Positions 24,552-31,676 of a DNA stretch of 32,130 nucleotides are shown here, one piece after another. The stretch covers positions 105,867-137,996 of the forward strand of contig NZ_REGE01000005.1 of NCBI RefSeq assembly GCF_003688935.1, written 5' to 3'. The notes under the pieces are model-generated. The model worked only from the letters and a program-made list of their open reading frames with translations, had not been told where the DNA came from and did no database searches. Within the stretch, counting starts at the first letter, position 1. The number at the start of each line of letters is the position of its first letter. The DNA comes from Corynebacterium macginleyi (GTDB lineage Bacteria > Actinomycetota > Actinomycetes > Mycobacteriales > Mycobacteriaceae). The position numbers and the translations under genes are program-made.

Positions 24552-24579
24552 TTGTATGAAAACACCATTAGCCTATATA
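24552..24579 (+). promoter_or_regulatory. Candidate promoter of tRNA-Asn
   Basis: TTGTAT (24552-24557) and TATATA (24574-24579) are separated by 16 bases, about 45 bases upstream of the mature tRNA 5' end. Both hexamers are close to sigma-A consensus. Confidence 0.45.
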
Positions 24580-24630
24580 GTTATTTCTCGTCGCACAGAG
24601 AACGGCTCGTTAGAAGTGCAACATAATTAT

Positions 24631-24703
24631 TCCTCCATAGCTCAGTTGGCAGAGCATTCGACTGTTAATCGAAGGGTCACTGGTTCGAGCCCAGTTGGAG
24701 GAG
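24631..24703 (+). tRNA. tRNA-Asn (GUU)
   Basis: A full 73-base cloverleaf. The acceptor stem TCCTCCA pairs with TGGAGGA, the discriminator is G, the anticodon loop is CTGTTAA (GUU), and the T arm is CTGGTTCGAGCCCAG. No CCA is encoded. It borders the degenerate accessory region to its right, a common position for integrated elements. Confidence 0.96.
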
Positions 24704-24713
24704 CAGTTTTCAA

Positions 24714-24757
24714 AGCCCCTCATACCGGCGAAAATGCTGGTGAGAGGGGTTTATTCG
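24714..24757 (+). terminator. Terminator after tRNA-Asn
   Basis: CCCCTC..ACCGGC pairs with GCTGGT..GAGGGG across a short A-rich loop (wobbles and one mismatch), followed by TTTATT and a further T-run at 24757-24762. It starts eleven bases after the tRNA. Confidence 0.75.
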
Positions 24758-24807
24758 TTTTTGTGACGTTGCTCCATGTTGCTAAATGTGGGCACTTATT
24801 GGCCCGT

Positions 24808-24893
24808 ATGTCGTCAAAATGTCGTCACGTTTCGGGTTAAACGACAAAATGTGTTGTTTTCCGGCGTGTCGGAGTAAACGACATTTTGTGTTG
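24808..24893. repeat. Cluster of short repeats beside tRNA-Asn
   Basis: ATGTCGTCA occurs twice with an 11-base period (24808-24816, 24819-24827). Two 19-base copies follow at 24838-24856 and 24875-24893, sharing TAAACGACA and TGTGTTG. Their centres, ACAAAATGT and ACATTTTGT, are reverse complements of each other. Location just past a tRNA suggests attachment or arm-type recombinase sites of a lost element; no integrase gene is present. Confidence 0.5.
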
Positions 24894-24907
24894 GTGGACA
24901 GCGTGGT

Positions 24908-25159
24908 TTAGGGCACCTGGCCTTTGCGTATTCCCATAGAGTGGTTGTAGGCACTGTCGAAAGTTGCTGGTGGACCGTATTCACGGCCGCCGGTGGCTTG
25001 TGTTTCTTGGCTGGCTAGCGTGTGCGCTTTAGCTCGTGGGTCTGCCCCCTGATGCGTCCACTTTCCTGGGTCAGCCTCTAGCGCGAGTGACAGTGGCTTT
25101 ACAGGCGCTCTATCGCCATTGCTAGCGGATTGGTGCCTGTAGTCCCGTTTTTCGTGCAC
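24908..25159 (-). pseudogene. Open-frame fragment of unknown origin
   Basis: An 83-codon frame, in a different phase from the transposase start next to it, ends at 24908 (ATFDSAYNHSMGIRKGQVP). No SD precedes its ATG, which lies inside the transposase remnant. Composition is hydrophilic, with no recognisable domain. It is probably the tail of an older gene left by rearrangement. Confidence 0.25.
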
Positions 25160-25200
25160 GCCCCGCTACAGACGGGACATCGAGGATGATTCTTACCCAT
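25138..25200 (-). pseudogene. N-terminal remnant of an IS1249-type transposase
   Basis: From ATG 25200 the minus strand reads MGKNHPRCPVCSGACTKNGTT, the zinc-ribbon opening (CPxC) of IS1249-type transposases common in corynebacteria. The following residues (TGTNPLAMAIERL, stop) do not continue the family's second CxxC half, so only about 21 residues survive. The remaining 25201-25368 shows no gene. Assignment is from memory of the family pattern. Confidence 0.5.
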
Positions 25201-25368
25201 CCATTCATCGTGAACCTCAGCGCCTAGCACATCAGCACGCCCCCGGCGGTATTTCAGAACCGAGGCTGCGTTATCCCTCCGGATAAGTGAAATAATCCTA
25301 ATACCAGCACGCCAGACGCGCTAAACATATAACTTCACCAACACATCCTGTCGTTTAGGCCGTGACAG

Positions 25369-26115
25369 TCACCAGCTGGTATGCCTGCGAGGCTCTGGGC
25401 ATCCATCTTTAGGTGGGGTCACATTGAAACCTAGCCCTTCGAGGGCTTTCATCGCTTCGTCTGGGTTATCACGAACCGCTGCTCTAAGTTGTATGTCAAA
25501 CCACCTATCGCGGGATTTCTTCAGTGCGTTCTGCCATCCGTTATTCCCTGAGAATCCGCATTCTTCAATCGTGAAATATAAGAAGTCTTCCAGTGAAGGG
25601 CGGAATCGGTGTCCTCCTACGGGCATATGGAGTGCTTTTAGGTTTTCGTCTTTTCGGGTGTCACTTTTGCTTTTCTTCCCGTTTTTCATTAGAGCCGGAC
25701 TGAGTAGGCCGCCTATGCCAGAGAAGTGAATATGGGCGGCTGGTGCAGTTGTTTTTTCACGCTCGTACTCGAACTTGATGGCTGATTGCGTATGGACTCG
25801 AATTTCAAATGCGCTGTTTCTCACTGTCAGAAATGTTGCATCACGGTCGTGTGTGAGCTTGTACTCCACTACGAGACCGTAGAGCTCACTGCGCTTTGAT
25901 TCATTTCGTTCTTGCGCCGAGATAGTTCCTCGCCCGTAAAATAGCGGTGCAGCTATGGATAAAACGATGATTCCGTTACTCTCGTTAATTCCGAACTCAA
26001 CGACCAGGTCACTGTCTACAACAGGGAGTGCGGCTTTTATAGTTTTCTTAACTTCCTCGGCGAAATCCTTGGCCGACTCTTCTCCGTATTTCCTGGGCAA
26101 TATTGACTCAGTCAT
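25369..26115 (-). CDS. Hypothetical protein (248 aa) of the accessory island
   Basis: I do not recognise this protein. It is soluble, with a beta-rich N-terminal half (DLVVEFGINESNGIIVLSIAAPLF, ELYGLVVEYKLTHDRDATFLTVRNSAFEIRVH) and a C-terminal half with HIHFSGIGGLLSPALMKNGKKSKSDTR and MPVGGHRFRPSLEDFLYFTIEE. The first resembles a small curved sheet; the latter has a His-Arg-Pro segment and helices. No nuclease or membrane motif is clear. The ATG at 26115 overlaps the 72-residue upstream gene by eight bases (ATGACTGA), so the two are translationally coupled and probably act together. The gene ends beside two adjacent palindromes (25362-25380). It lies in a region full of mobile-element remains. 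Confidence 0.7.
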   Translation of the reverse strand: MTESILPRKYGEESAKDFAEEVKKTIKAALPVVDSDLVVEFGINESNGIIVLSIAAPLFYGRGTISAQERNESKRSELYGLVVEYKLTHDRDATFLTVRNSAFEIRVHTQSAIKFEYEREKTTAPAAHIHFSGIGGLLSPALMKNGKKSKSDTRKDENLKALHMPVGGHRFRPSLEDFLYFTIEECGFSGNNGWQNALKKSRDRWFDIQLRAAVRDNPDEAMKALEGLGFNVTPPKDGCPEPRRHTSW

Positions 26116-26326
26116 CGATATCGAGCATCATTTCAACTCTACGAAGCTCGTCGTAGAGTTGCCGTTCATCAACAGTGAGACATCCCATGGAAGCCAAATC
26201 TCGCAAGTCACGGCGCGTAATCGGCCGTCCTTCGACAGAGGAATACCCATCCACCAAACGCTGTGTCAGAGCTGCTCGCCTCGTTTTTAATTCCGCGGTG
26301 TTGGTTCGCTTCATAGTCAATCGCAT
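26108..26326 (-). CDS. Hypothetical small protein (72 aa), coupled to the 248-aa gene
   Basis: A charged, helical 72-residue protein (LKTRRAALTQRLVDGYSSVE, then RRDLRDLASMGCLTVDERQL, ending in RRVEMMLDIDD) with an acidic end. AGAGGAGG stands seven bases before the ATG at 26326, one of the strongest ribosome-binding sites in the window. It overlaps the tail of the upstream HTH gene by ten bases and the 248-residue gene by eight. Size, charge and coupling recall small partners in toxin-antitoxin or accessory pairs, but no family is recognised. Confidence 0.65.
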   Translation of the reverse strand: MRLTMKRTNTAELKTRRAALTQRLVDGYSSVEGRPITRRDLRDLASMGCLTVDERQLYDELRRVEMMLDIDD

Positions 26327-26583
26327 TGTTTTCCTCCTCTAAGTTGATTATCCCGCAGCCTAGTTGCGAGGGTGGACATTACGGTTCGCGTCTTTCGATA
26401 TTTCTTGCAACACTGCGTATACCTCCGACAGAAGGTACAGATTGGGCCTTTGTTCACTGGTATTTTTACGTACTTTCCCCGCTCAGCCCATTTTCGCAGC
26501 AGGTTGGGGGTAAAATCATACCCCTTTTCTCTCAACTTGTAGGTGAAGGTTTTTGCGGTAAGCCATATTTCCCGTATGTCCAC
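26317..26583 (-). pseudogene. Excisionase/MerR-like HTH gene with a probable frameshift
   Basis: The N-terminal 48 residues (FTYKLREKGYDFTPNLLRKWAERG, ending PVNKGP) look like a small HTH of the excisionase type. After that the annotated frame turns Cys/Arg-rich (CTFCRRYTQCCKKYRKT) and loses the pattern. In the +2 frame the DNA reads LYLLSEVYAVLQEISKDANR, the expected next part (xYxLSEVxxVLxE), ending at a TAG at 26360. A single missing base near 26440-26442 explains this. The start is a GTG at 26583 without a clear SD. It is first in the coupled minus-strand operon and faces the divergent promoter at 26778-26806, so it may have regulated it. Confidence 0.55.
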
Positions 26584-26777
26584 TATTGGCTCTGGTGGCC
26601 GTGTGCGGAGTAGGCGGTGGTTGAGTTAGCGGGCCTAACGCTTGGGCTCGTCGAGTATGAGAGGCGCGACGTCGAGTTGGCTGACGGTCTTTGACATTTA
26701 GCGTGGGCGGGATCGTGCTGGTTGAGGGGCATGCTTTCCTGGGGCGATGTTTTCCTACTTGAGAACATATTGAGAGT

Positions 26778-26806
26778 TTGCACATAGTGCATATGTGCAG
26801 TATGGT
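26778..26806 (+). promoter_or_regulatory. Promoter with overlapping operator dyad
   Basis: TTGCAC (26778-26783) and TATGGT (26801-26806) are spaced by 17 bases. The perfect inverted repeat GCACATA-N5-TATGTGC (26780-26798) covers the -35 and spacer, an arrangement typical of a repressor site. It lies in the divergent gap between the HTH remnant and the small membrane gene. Confidence 0.65.
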
Positions 26807-26833
26807 CGGTTTAAAACAAAGGAAGAGACAATA

Positions 26834-26980
26834 ATGGAAAAGACCATGACTTACGCGTCTGCCGCCGCTTTCGCCGCGTTCATTGCCATATCAACAGTGG
26901 TACCCAATTGGCTCCTAATTGCCCCCGTGGCACTCGTCATATCCGAACTGGCATTGCCCCTCCGTAAGGACCGCAAGTGA
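26834..26980 (+). CDS. Small membrane protein (48 aa)
   Basis: A 48-residue product with two hydrophobic stretches (SAAAFAAFIAISTVV, NWLLIAPVALVISELAL) separated by PNW, and a basic end (PLRKDRK). This is a simple two-helix hairpin as seen in many phage and plasmid accessory proteins. The ATG at 26834 follows GGAAGAG. An upstream in-frame ATG at 26795 lies inside the promoter and is rejected. It overlaps the next gene by four bases (GTGA). Function unknown. Confidence 0.6.
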   Translation: MEKTMTYASAAAFAAFIAISTVVPNWLLIAPVALVISELALPLRKDRK

Positions 26981-27216
26981 ACCCCATCATCGTAGACAAA
27001 GACACCGGGCGTGAATTGTGGCTTGGGGAAGCTTGCGCCACGTTTATTGGGGTATCTCCAGCTACATGGCGGACCTATTCCGCTAACGGCCGTACGCCTG
27101 ACCACGTGGCTACAATTCTTGGCAATTCTCGTCTCTGGGACGCGGCCGAGGTCAGGGCGTGGCATTCCTCGCGACCTGGCTCACCGGTTCGGAATGCTCC
27201 AGGGGCCACACGCTAG
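26977..27216 (+). CDS. AlpA/excisionase-like HTH protein (79 aa)
   Basis: A 79-residue protein with LWLGEACATFIGVSPATWRTYSANGRTPD followed by LWDAAEVRAWHSSRPG. This is the winged-HTH layout of AlpA/Xis-like or HTH_17 DNA-binding proteins (recognition helix in SPATWRTY, then the wing and the WxxxEVxxW segment). These act as excisionases or transcription regulators of integrated elements. It starts at GTG 26977, overlapping the membrane-protein stop. It could be the protein that binds the dyad at 26780-26798. Signs that the island is mobile are the tRNA neighbour and transposase fragments. Confidence 0.7.
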   Translation: MNPIIVDKDTGRELWLGEACATFIGVSPATWRTYSANGRTPDHVATILGNSRLWDAAEVRAWHSSRPGSPVRNAPGATR

Positions 27217-27729
27217 CAACCCATGCCGGTGGCTAGCGCGTTCACACTTCCTCCCAGTCGGTGCCATGCCGGCGTATGAGGGTGCCGGGCGGGGTGTTGA
27301 AATAGTGGGGGTCTTTGATGGCACCGTTTCAATGCTGCATAAACCACTTGGTAGTTATGGCGGTAAAATATGAGTGAACCTCGCGGCAGCACCGTAGGGC
27401 GCTGACGATGATGGGTTGCTCATGTGGGACAGGACTGAGTCGGCCATTCCTATAGTTGACCATCCTTGCTGAGCTCATAAGGTTGTTCGTACCAGCATTC
27501 GTGACTGTTGAAACTATTTTCTATTTCGTCTTTTGTGGGTTCGTCCGTGTCGTCGAGCAGGAATTGCGCGGGACATTCGGAATACCTGAAGATGGTAGGT
27601 TACTAATCTTGCCAACCCAACCGGGCCGAATATCAGGTGTTTACAAAACAGGGGTCAGGACCCAGGGTCTAAACATCCTCGCTCCCGACACACAATCTGG
27701 CCTTAACCCCGGCATATGAGCACGCGAAA
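27217..27729. other. Degenerate stretch without an intact gene
   Basis: At 27242-27325 the minus strand encodes a protein-like tail, IKDPHYFNTPPGTLIRRHG, then TDWEEV and a stop, with an upstream stop at 27329. A different frame just before reads FYRHNYQVVYAALK, so a gene appears to have been broken. An 87-codon plus-strand frame at 27456-27719 has no SD and an uneven composition. I see no intact gene. Confidence 0.35.
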
Positions 27730-27755
27730 GGGCCTAGCCAGTCAAGGCTAGGCCC
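27730..27755 (-). terminator. Terminator downstream of gabD
   Basis: GGGCCTAGCC (27730-27739) pairs perfectly with GGCTAGGCCC (27746-27755) over a six-base loop. On the minus strand it follows gabD by about 70 bases and is followed by TTTCG. On the plus strand it is followed by CCTTCCCT, so minus-strand use fits better. Confidence 0.65.
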
Positions 27756-27822
27756 CCTTCCCTACTGCGCTCTATGCACTCGCCGCACGATCGCGGCGCG
27801 CTGAGCGAGCGCCAACGAGCAA

Positions 27823-29196
27823 TTAGTCGTTGACATACAGGTACTGCTTGTTCACAAACTCGTCCAGTGCGAAGACGGAAAGCTCACGACCGATGCCGGA
27901 GTTCTTAATACCTCCGAATGGCAATACTGGGGAAAAGTACTGGCCCAGGTTGACGTGAACCATTCCCGCCTCGATCTGGTCAGCAACCTTGGTGGCGCGC
28001 TCGGTGTCATCGGAGAACACGGCACCGCCTAGGCCGTAATTGGAGTTGTTGGCCAACTCTACGGCTTCCTTTTCAGAGGACACCTTGTAGATTTCTGCCA
28101 CTGGGCCGAAGAACTCTTCGTAGTAGGAGTCAGAACCAACTGGGACATCGGTAAGCACGGTCGGCTCGTAAAACGCAGCCGTCTCGTGCAGGTTGCCACC
28201 AGTGCGAACCTTAGCGCCGTTCTCCACAGCGGTCTTGACCTGCTTGTCCAAGTTCTCGGCGGCCTCGCGGGAAGACATGGGATAATACTGGTTCTCGCCA
28301 GGCTGAGTTGGGTCGGCCTGCTTCATCCCCTCTGCAATGCGGACCATTTCATCAACAAATTCGTCATAAATATCTTCCATGACAATGATACGCTTGTTGG
28401 AGGTACAAGCCTGGCCGATGTTCTCGATACGCTTGGCCCAAGCTTCCTCAGCGGCCGCGGTGACATCGGCTGCATCCAGGATGATGTAGGGGTCGGTGCT
28501 ACCAAGCTCGAGCACAACTTTCTTCAAGTTGCGGCCGGCAATCTCAGCCACAGCGGCACCAGCGCGCTCAGAACCGGTCAGAGATACGCCCTGGACGCGC
28601 TTGTCCGCGATGATCTCCTCAATCTGCTTATGGTCGGCGTAAACGTTGATGTAAACGCCCTCTGGCAGACCAGCCTCGCGGAAGATCTCCTCGATGACAG
28701 CAGCAGACTTTGGGGTAATTTCGGCGTGCTTCAGGATAATGCAGTTACCATTCATCAGGTTCGGGCCGGCAAAGCGTGCGACCTGGTAAAAGGGATAGTT
28801 CCACGGCATGATACCCAGCAGGGAACCAATAGGCAGGCGCCGGATGGTGGCCTTACCACCTGGCACGTCAACCGGTTGGTCTTTGTTGTATTCTGGGGCT
28901 TTGTCTGCGTAGAACTGCAGGATATCGCCGGAGAAGTTAATTTCCCATTCGCCTTCTGGGGTGGACTTACCCATCTCTTGTGCGACAATCTTGGCTAGCT
29001 CGCCTTTACGCTCCTTGAGCAGATCCGCTGCGCGGGACACAATCTTTGCGCGCTCCTCAATAGAAGTCTCGCGCCAGATCTGGAAAGCCTCATTGGACTT
29101 AGCTAGAGCTTCTTGAATCTGCTCATCCGTGAAGGTGTCGAATTGCTCTAATACTTCATTGGTAGCAGGGTTAGTTACCGCAAAATCCTTAGCCAT
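27823..29196 (-). CDS. gabD: NAD(P)-dependent succinate-semialdehyde dehydrogenase family (GabD)
   Basis: The 457-residue product is an aldehyde dehydrogenase of the GabD type. GIMPWNYPFYQVARFAGPNLM holds the conserved PWN (131-133), Glu230 in VVLELGSTDP is the general base, and Cys264 in GQACTSNKRI is the nucleophile. SDDTERATKVADQIEAGMVHVN and LPFGGIKNSGIGRELS complete the cofactor and C-terminal motifs. The family oxidises succinate semialdehyde, but related aldehydes cannot be excluded. ELGS replaces the commoner ELGG. AAGGGG precedes the ATG at 29196. It is monocistronic, with a terminator downstream and a perfect palindrome at 29288-29297 upstream. No gabT is beside it. Confidence 0.88.
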   Translation of the reverse strand: MAKDFAVTNPATNEVLEQFDTFTDEQIQEALAKSNEAFQIWRETSIEERAKIVSRAADLLKERKGELAKIVAQEMGKSTPEGEWEINFSGDILQFYADKAPEYNKDQPVDVPGGKATIRRLPIGSLLGIMPWNYPFYQVARFAGPNLMNGNCIILKHAEITPKSAAVIEEIFREAGLPEGVYINVYADHKQIEEIIADKRVQGVSLTGSERAGAAVAEIAGRNLKKVVLELGSTDPYIILDAADVTAAAEEAWAKRIENIGQACTSNKRIIVMEDIYDEFVDEMVRIAEGMKQADPTQPGENQYYPMSSREAAENLDKQVKTAVENGAKVRTGGNLHETAAFYEPTVLTDVPVGSDSYYEEFFGPVAEIYKVSSEKEAVELANNSNYGLGGAVFSDDTERATKVADQIEAGMVHVNLGQYFSPVLPFGGIKNSGIGRELSVFALDEFVNKQYLYVND

Positions 29197-29287
29197 TAAA
29201 GGATCCCCTTTCTAATCGGATTCTTGGAACTAATGTGGCGACGAACACGTTTTGTGTGCGCCTGCCACCAGGATACTTAAATTCTAT

Positions 29288-29297
29288 TGACATGTCA
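29288..29297. promoter_or_regulatory. Perfect 10-base palindrome upstream of gabD
   Basis: TGACATGTCA lies about 90 bases upstream of the gabD start. TTGACA, read rightwards, is the first half. It could be an operator for gabD or the promoter of the now-decayed insertion remnants to the right. Confidence 0.35.
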
Positions 29298-29500
29298 CCT
29301 ATGTAAATGGGGAACCTATGAAGGGGTCCACGACGACCAAGCTACTCTTCATCTTGATACCCTCATTCTGCTTCATATAGATGGCGTTGCGAGTGAGCAT
29401 CTGGCGCAGCACCTCCGGCCTCGAGCGTGTCACGTTGTTTGTGTGTGGGGCCGGATTATAGGAATTTGTCGAAGCCGTCAGCGAAGACCACGGCCATGCA

Positions 29501-29606
29501 GTAGGTCCGACCGGAATAGGCAAGACTACATTGCCCGCGCCATCGGCATCACCGCGTGCCACGCTGGATATTCCGTGGCCTACTACCAGCAGGAGTGCGC
29601 GGCCAG
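29501..29606 (+). pseudogene. Frameshifted IstB (IS21 ATP-binding protein) fragment
   Basis: One frame has VGPTGIGKTT (Walker A) from 29501; another continues as IARAIGITACHAGYSVAYY. Joined, they give the core of IstB, the AAA+ helper of IS21 transposases. The shift lies near 29525-29532. The preceding 29300-29500 shows no intact frame. There is neither istA nor the end of istB. Confidence 0.6.
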
Positions 29607-29833
29607 TCTTGACGGGGCTATATTCCACTGCCGATCACGGCAGTGTGTACACCTCACAGGCCTTCAGAAACTACTACTCTTCACTAGAGGTACGCCAGTC
29701 CATTGGCGCGGTAGTAACGAGTGGCGATAACGCCCTAGCAGAATCATTTAACGCAAAGCTCAAGCAAGAAGTACTGCAAGATCGGACGGTCTTTGAAGCC
29801 GGGACTCCAGCTATACTGACCAAAGCAGCATAG
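29607..29833 (+). pseudogene. Truncated IS3-family transposase (OrfB) fragment
   Basis: The frame reads TADHGSVYTSQAFRNYYSSL, then EVRQSIGAV, and NALAESFNAKLKQEVLQDR, the DDE-domain end of IS3 OrfB (DHGxxYxSxxF ... ESFNxxLKxE). The catalytic Asp of DHG and the last Glu of AESF are present, but the sequence leaves the family after DRTVFEA. The usual CRRxxxxWxxxYNxxRxHS end is missing, and no N-terminal part exists. It is joined directly to the IstB fragment, so one element inserted into the other or both were deleted. Confidence 0.75.
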
Positions 29834-29948
29834 CTAAGCTCCCGACGTGTCCACCTTTCCGGGATCAGGCCCGTCACACCGGCGGAAACCGCACGCTGGC
29901 TACCATCTACATCGACGTCAGCTAAAGCCTGGCGGCAATAATCCAAAA

Positions 29949-29977
29949 CGCCTAGTCTCCGTGCCGAGGACTAGGCG
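29949..29977 (-). terminator. Terminator of the PAP2-phosphatase gene
   Basis: CGCCTAGTC (29949-29957) pairs perfectly with GACTAGGCG (29969-29977). On the minus strand it begins 28 bases after the phosphatase stop and is followed by TTTTGG. Confidence 0.75.
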
Positions 29978-30004
29978 GTTTATGGGGATGCGGGTGAGAC
30001 CAAG

Positions 30005-31291
30005 CTAGCCTTGCACGTTGACGCTACCATCGATATTCACGTTTACCTGCGCCGCCATGGCGCGGGCAACGTTAAGCCGCTGCCAGGATCCATCCTCGCC
30101 TTGCCTATCCAATGGATTGCCAGCGGGGAGCGCGGTTTGGCGTAACACCTCGGCGCGCTGTTCCCAAGTCAAGTCTGGGTGAGAGGCGGCTAATAAAACC
30201 GGGGCAGCCTGCGGAACAACCATTGGCGCGTCTGTCGGATTGCTTGGAGTGAAATCATAATCCAACAAATTCGTGTATTCGTCTACGGCCGCTGCGGTGG
30301 GGCGGTATTCCTTGCCATTCGCTCTATCCTGGGCGACTAGTTCTTCTACGGTTTTCCCCGTACGCCATTGAATCTCTTCCCGAATTTCCTGCGCGGCTTG
30401 CTGTAATGCAAAGCGCATGCGTCCGTCGTTCAAGCGATCAGCCGCCGCAGCTTGGCCGGTCATACGGCCTCCAATGACATCCAACGGGTAATGCACACCC
30501 AGTACAACGCGGTGGTATCCCGCTTCCGCGCCGCGCAGCATTAACTGGGGGCCTATCTCTGGAAGCATGAAGGCCATCAAAGTAGTGATCCACGTTGCCT
30601 GGTTCGTGTGCCCAGAGGGGAAAGCTGGTGAGCTGGGATAGATATCCTTCGACTCGTCTTCGTAACGCTTGATAGCATCGGGTGCCTGTACGAACGGGCG
30701 GTCGTAACGGAAGTAATACTTTTCTGCAAAAGTGGAGCTAGCCAGTCCACCGGCACGCGCAGCGTAGCCATTGCCCAGTAAGTACTGTGTCTTGGGCAGT
30801 CGATGCTCTGCTAAAGCCTCGCGGAATGCGCCACCCAGGCTCTCTCCCATGGAGTCAGAAATGGCCTCGAGCATGCCACCGGAGCTTGCCTTGGCATCGG
30901 ACAGCGCGCGAGCAATCAGCCCAGGGTCATCGGCAGCTGCATTGTTAATGGCCACAACCTTGGCTAGGTTTTCTGCAAGGACCTCCGGCTGGTTCTTGAT
31001 CTGATCAAATCCGCGGACAACCTGCCAATAATTGCCAAATTGATAAGATGAAATATCGGATTCAAAGCCTACAAGGTAGTCCAGGCCAAAGGGCTTAGGA
31101 ACCGGTGCGCCCGGATGCTGCACCGGAGAGGGGCCAATACTGGATCCACTGCTAAATCCCTGTACTTGCGGCACCTTGGAAGAAAGCTCGCCCGCCTGTG
31201 CAGCGGGTGCAAAAGAAGCAACGGTGAAGCTGGCGGCCGCTCCGAGAGCAAGTACTCGACGCGAAACACCACGATTGAAGATAAGGGTCAT
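30005..31291 (-). CDS. Secreted PAP2-superfamily acid phosphatase
   Basis: The 428-residue product has an export signal with a twin-arginine pattern (SRRVLALGAAASFTVASFAPAAQA, cleavage near residue 33). The phosphatase core has the three PAP2/class A acid phosphatase motifs: KYYFRYDRP (Lys191, Arg198-Pro199), PSGH (225-228) and HRVVLGVHYPLD (His260 to Asp271). The second motif lies in PSSPAFPSGHTNQATW. The family hydrolyses phosphomonoesters outside the membrane; the substrate cannot be told. The 130-residue C-terminal part (NLLDYDFTPSNPTDAPMVVP, DLTWEQRAEVLRQTALPAGNPLD) is an added region seen in actinobacterial members. The ATG at 31291 has only a weak GAAAG. The upstream gap holds two 9-base direct repeats. 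Confidence 0.9.
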   Translation of the reverse strand: MTLIFNRGVSRRVLALGAAASFTVASFAPAAQAGELSSKVPQVQGFSSGSSIGPSPVQHPGAPVPKPFGLDYLVGFESDISSYQFGNYWQVVRGFDQIKNQPEVLAENLAKVVAINNAAADDPGLIARALSDAKASSGGMLEAISDSMGESLGGAFREALAEHRLPKTQYLLGNGYAARAGGLASSTFAEKYYFRYDRPFVQAPDAIKRYEDESKDIYPSSPAFPSGHTNQATWITTLMAFMLPEIGPQLMLRGAEAGYHRVVLGVHYPLDVIGGRMTGQAAAADRLNDGRMRFALQQAAQEIREEIQWRTGKTVEELVAQDRANGKEYRPTAAAVDEYTNLLDYDFTPSNPTDAPMVVPQAAPVLLAASHPDLTWEQRAEVLRQTALPAGNPLDRQGEDGSWQRLNVARAMAAQVNVNIDGSVNVQG

Positions 31292-31327
31292 GTATCGAAA
31301 CTTTCAGCTAGAAGTTTTTTCCTTTGA

Positions 31328-31372
31328 ACACTAACCAACCAACGTTAAGGACATATGAACTGCACACTAACC
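31328..31372. repeat. Two 9-base direct repeats upstream of the phosphatase gene
   Basis: ACACTAACC occurs at 31328-31336 and 31364-31372, 36 bases apart, upstream of the phosphatase start. TTGAAA and CATATG spaced by 17 bases (minus strand) overlap the right copy. The arrangement suggests a two-site regulator, possibly for phosphate, but no known consensus is matched with confidence. Confidence 0.35.
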
Positions 31373-31376
31373 TTTT

Positions 31377-31538
31377 TCAATGCTTTTTCAAACAATCAGT
31401 TGTATGAGCGCTCAAGCTAATCGATGTCCTCTGCCTTTCCACTGAGAACCGCGTTTCACCAAACGGTTCAGCACCATGCGCGGACAACCCCGCCGCCTCG
31501 GCTGCCGTAGCCGAATGCCGATCCTCATGAAAAATCAT
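31377..31538 (-). CDS. Possible small protein (53 aa)
   Basis: An open frame of 53 codons starts MIFHEDRHSATAAEAAGLSA and ends in a basic CLKKH. Third positions look coding. TAAGTT ends six bases before the ATG, the same spacing as other leaderless starts here. There is no SD and no family. It sits between the phosphatase promoter and 31677; if real it would be transcribed into that promoter. Confidence 0.28.
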   Translation of the reverse strand: MIFHEDRHSATAAEAAGLSAHGAEPFGETRFSVERQRTSISLSAHTTDCLKKH

Positions 31539-31676
31539 TAAATCAACTTAGCACGAATCGGTGCCGCCGAAAACAGGAAGGGATTTTGACCGGGTAGTTT
31601 CGACACGAAAGCGCACATCCGGGGTAGGCTGGAGAAGAAATTTTGCTCGCTTAGAATTAAAGGGAATTAGTCAATA

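Noticed and set aside
26516..26785. 89-codon minus-strand frame upstream of the HTH remnant
   Set aside because: Overlaps the HTH gene in another frame and crosses the promoter; Thr/Pro/Arg-rich composition looks like noise.
27456..27719. 87-codon plus-strand frame
   Set aside because: No SD, uneven composition, no family; lies in a degenerate stretch.
24631..27822. Second copy of the tRNA-Asn 3' end as an attR site
   Set aside because: I looked for GGTTCGAGCCCAGTTGGAGG to the right of the tRNA and did not see it, so island ends are not defined.
28186..28998. 270-codon frame antisense to gabD
   Set aside because: gabD carries its catalytic residues on the other strand; the antisense product has no recognisable features and no SD.
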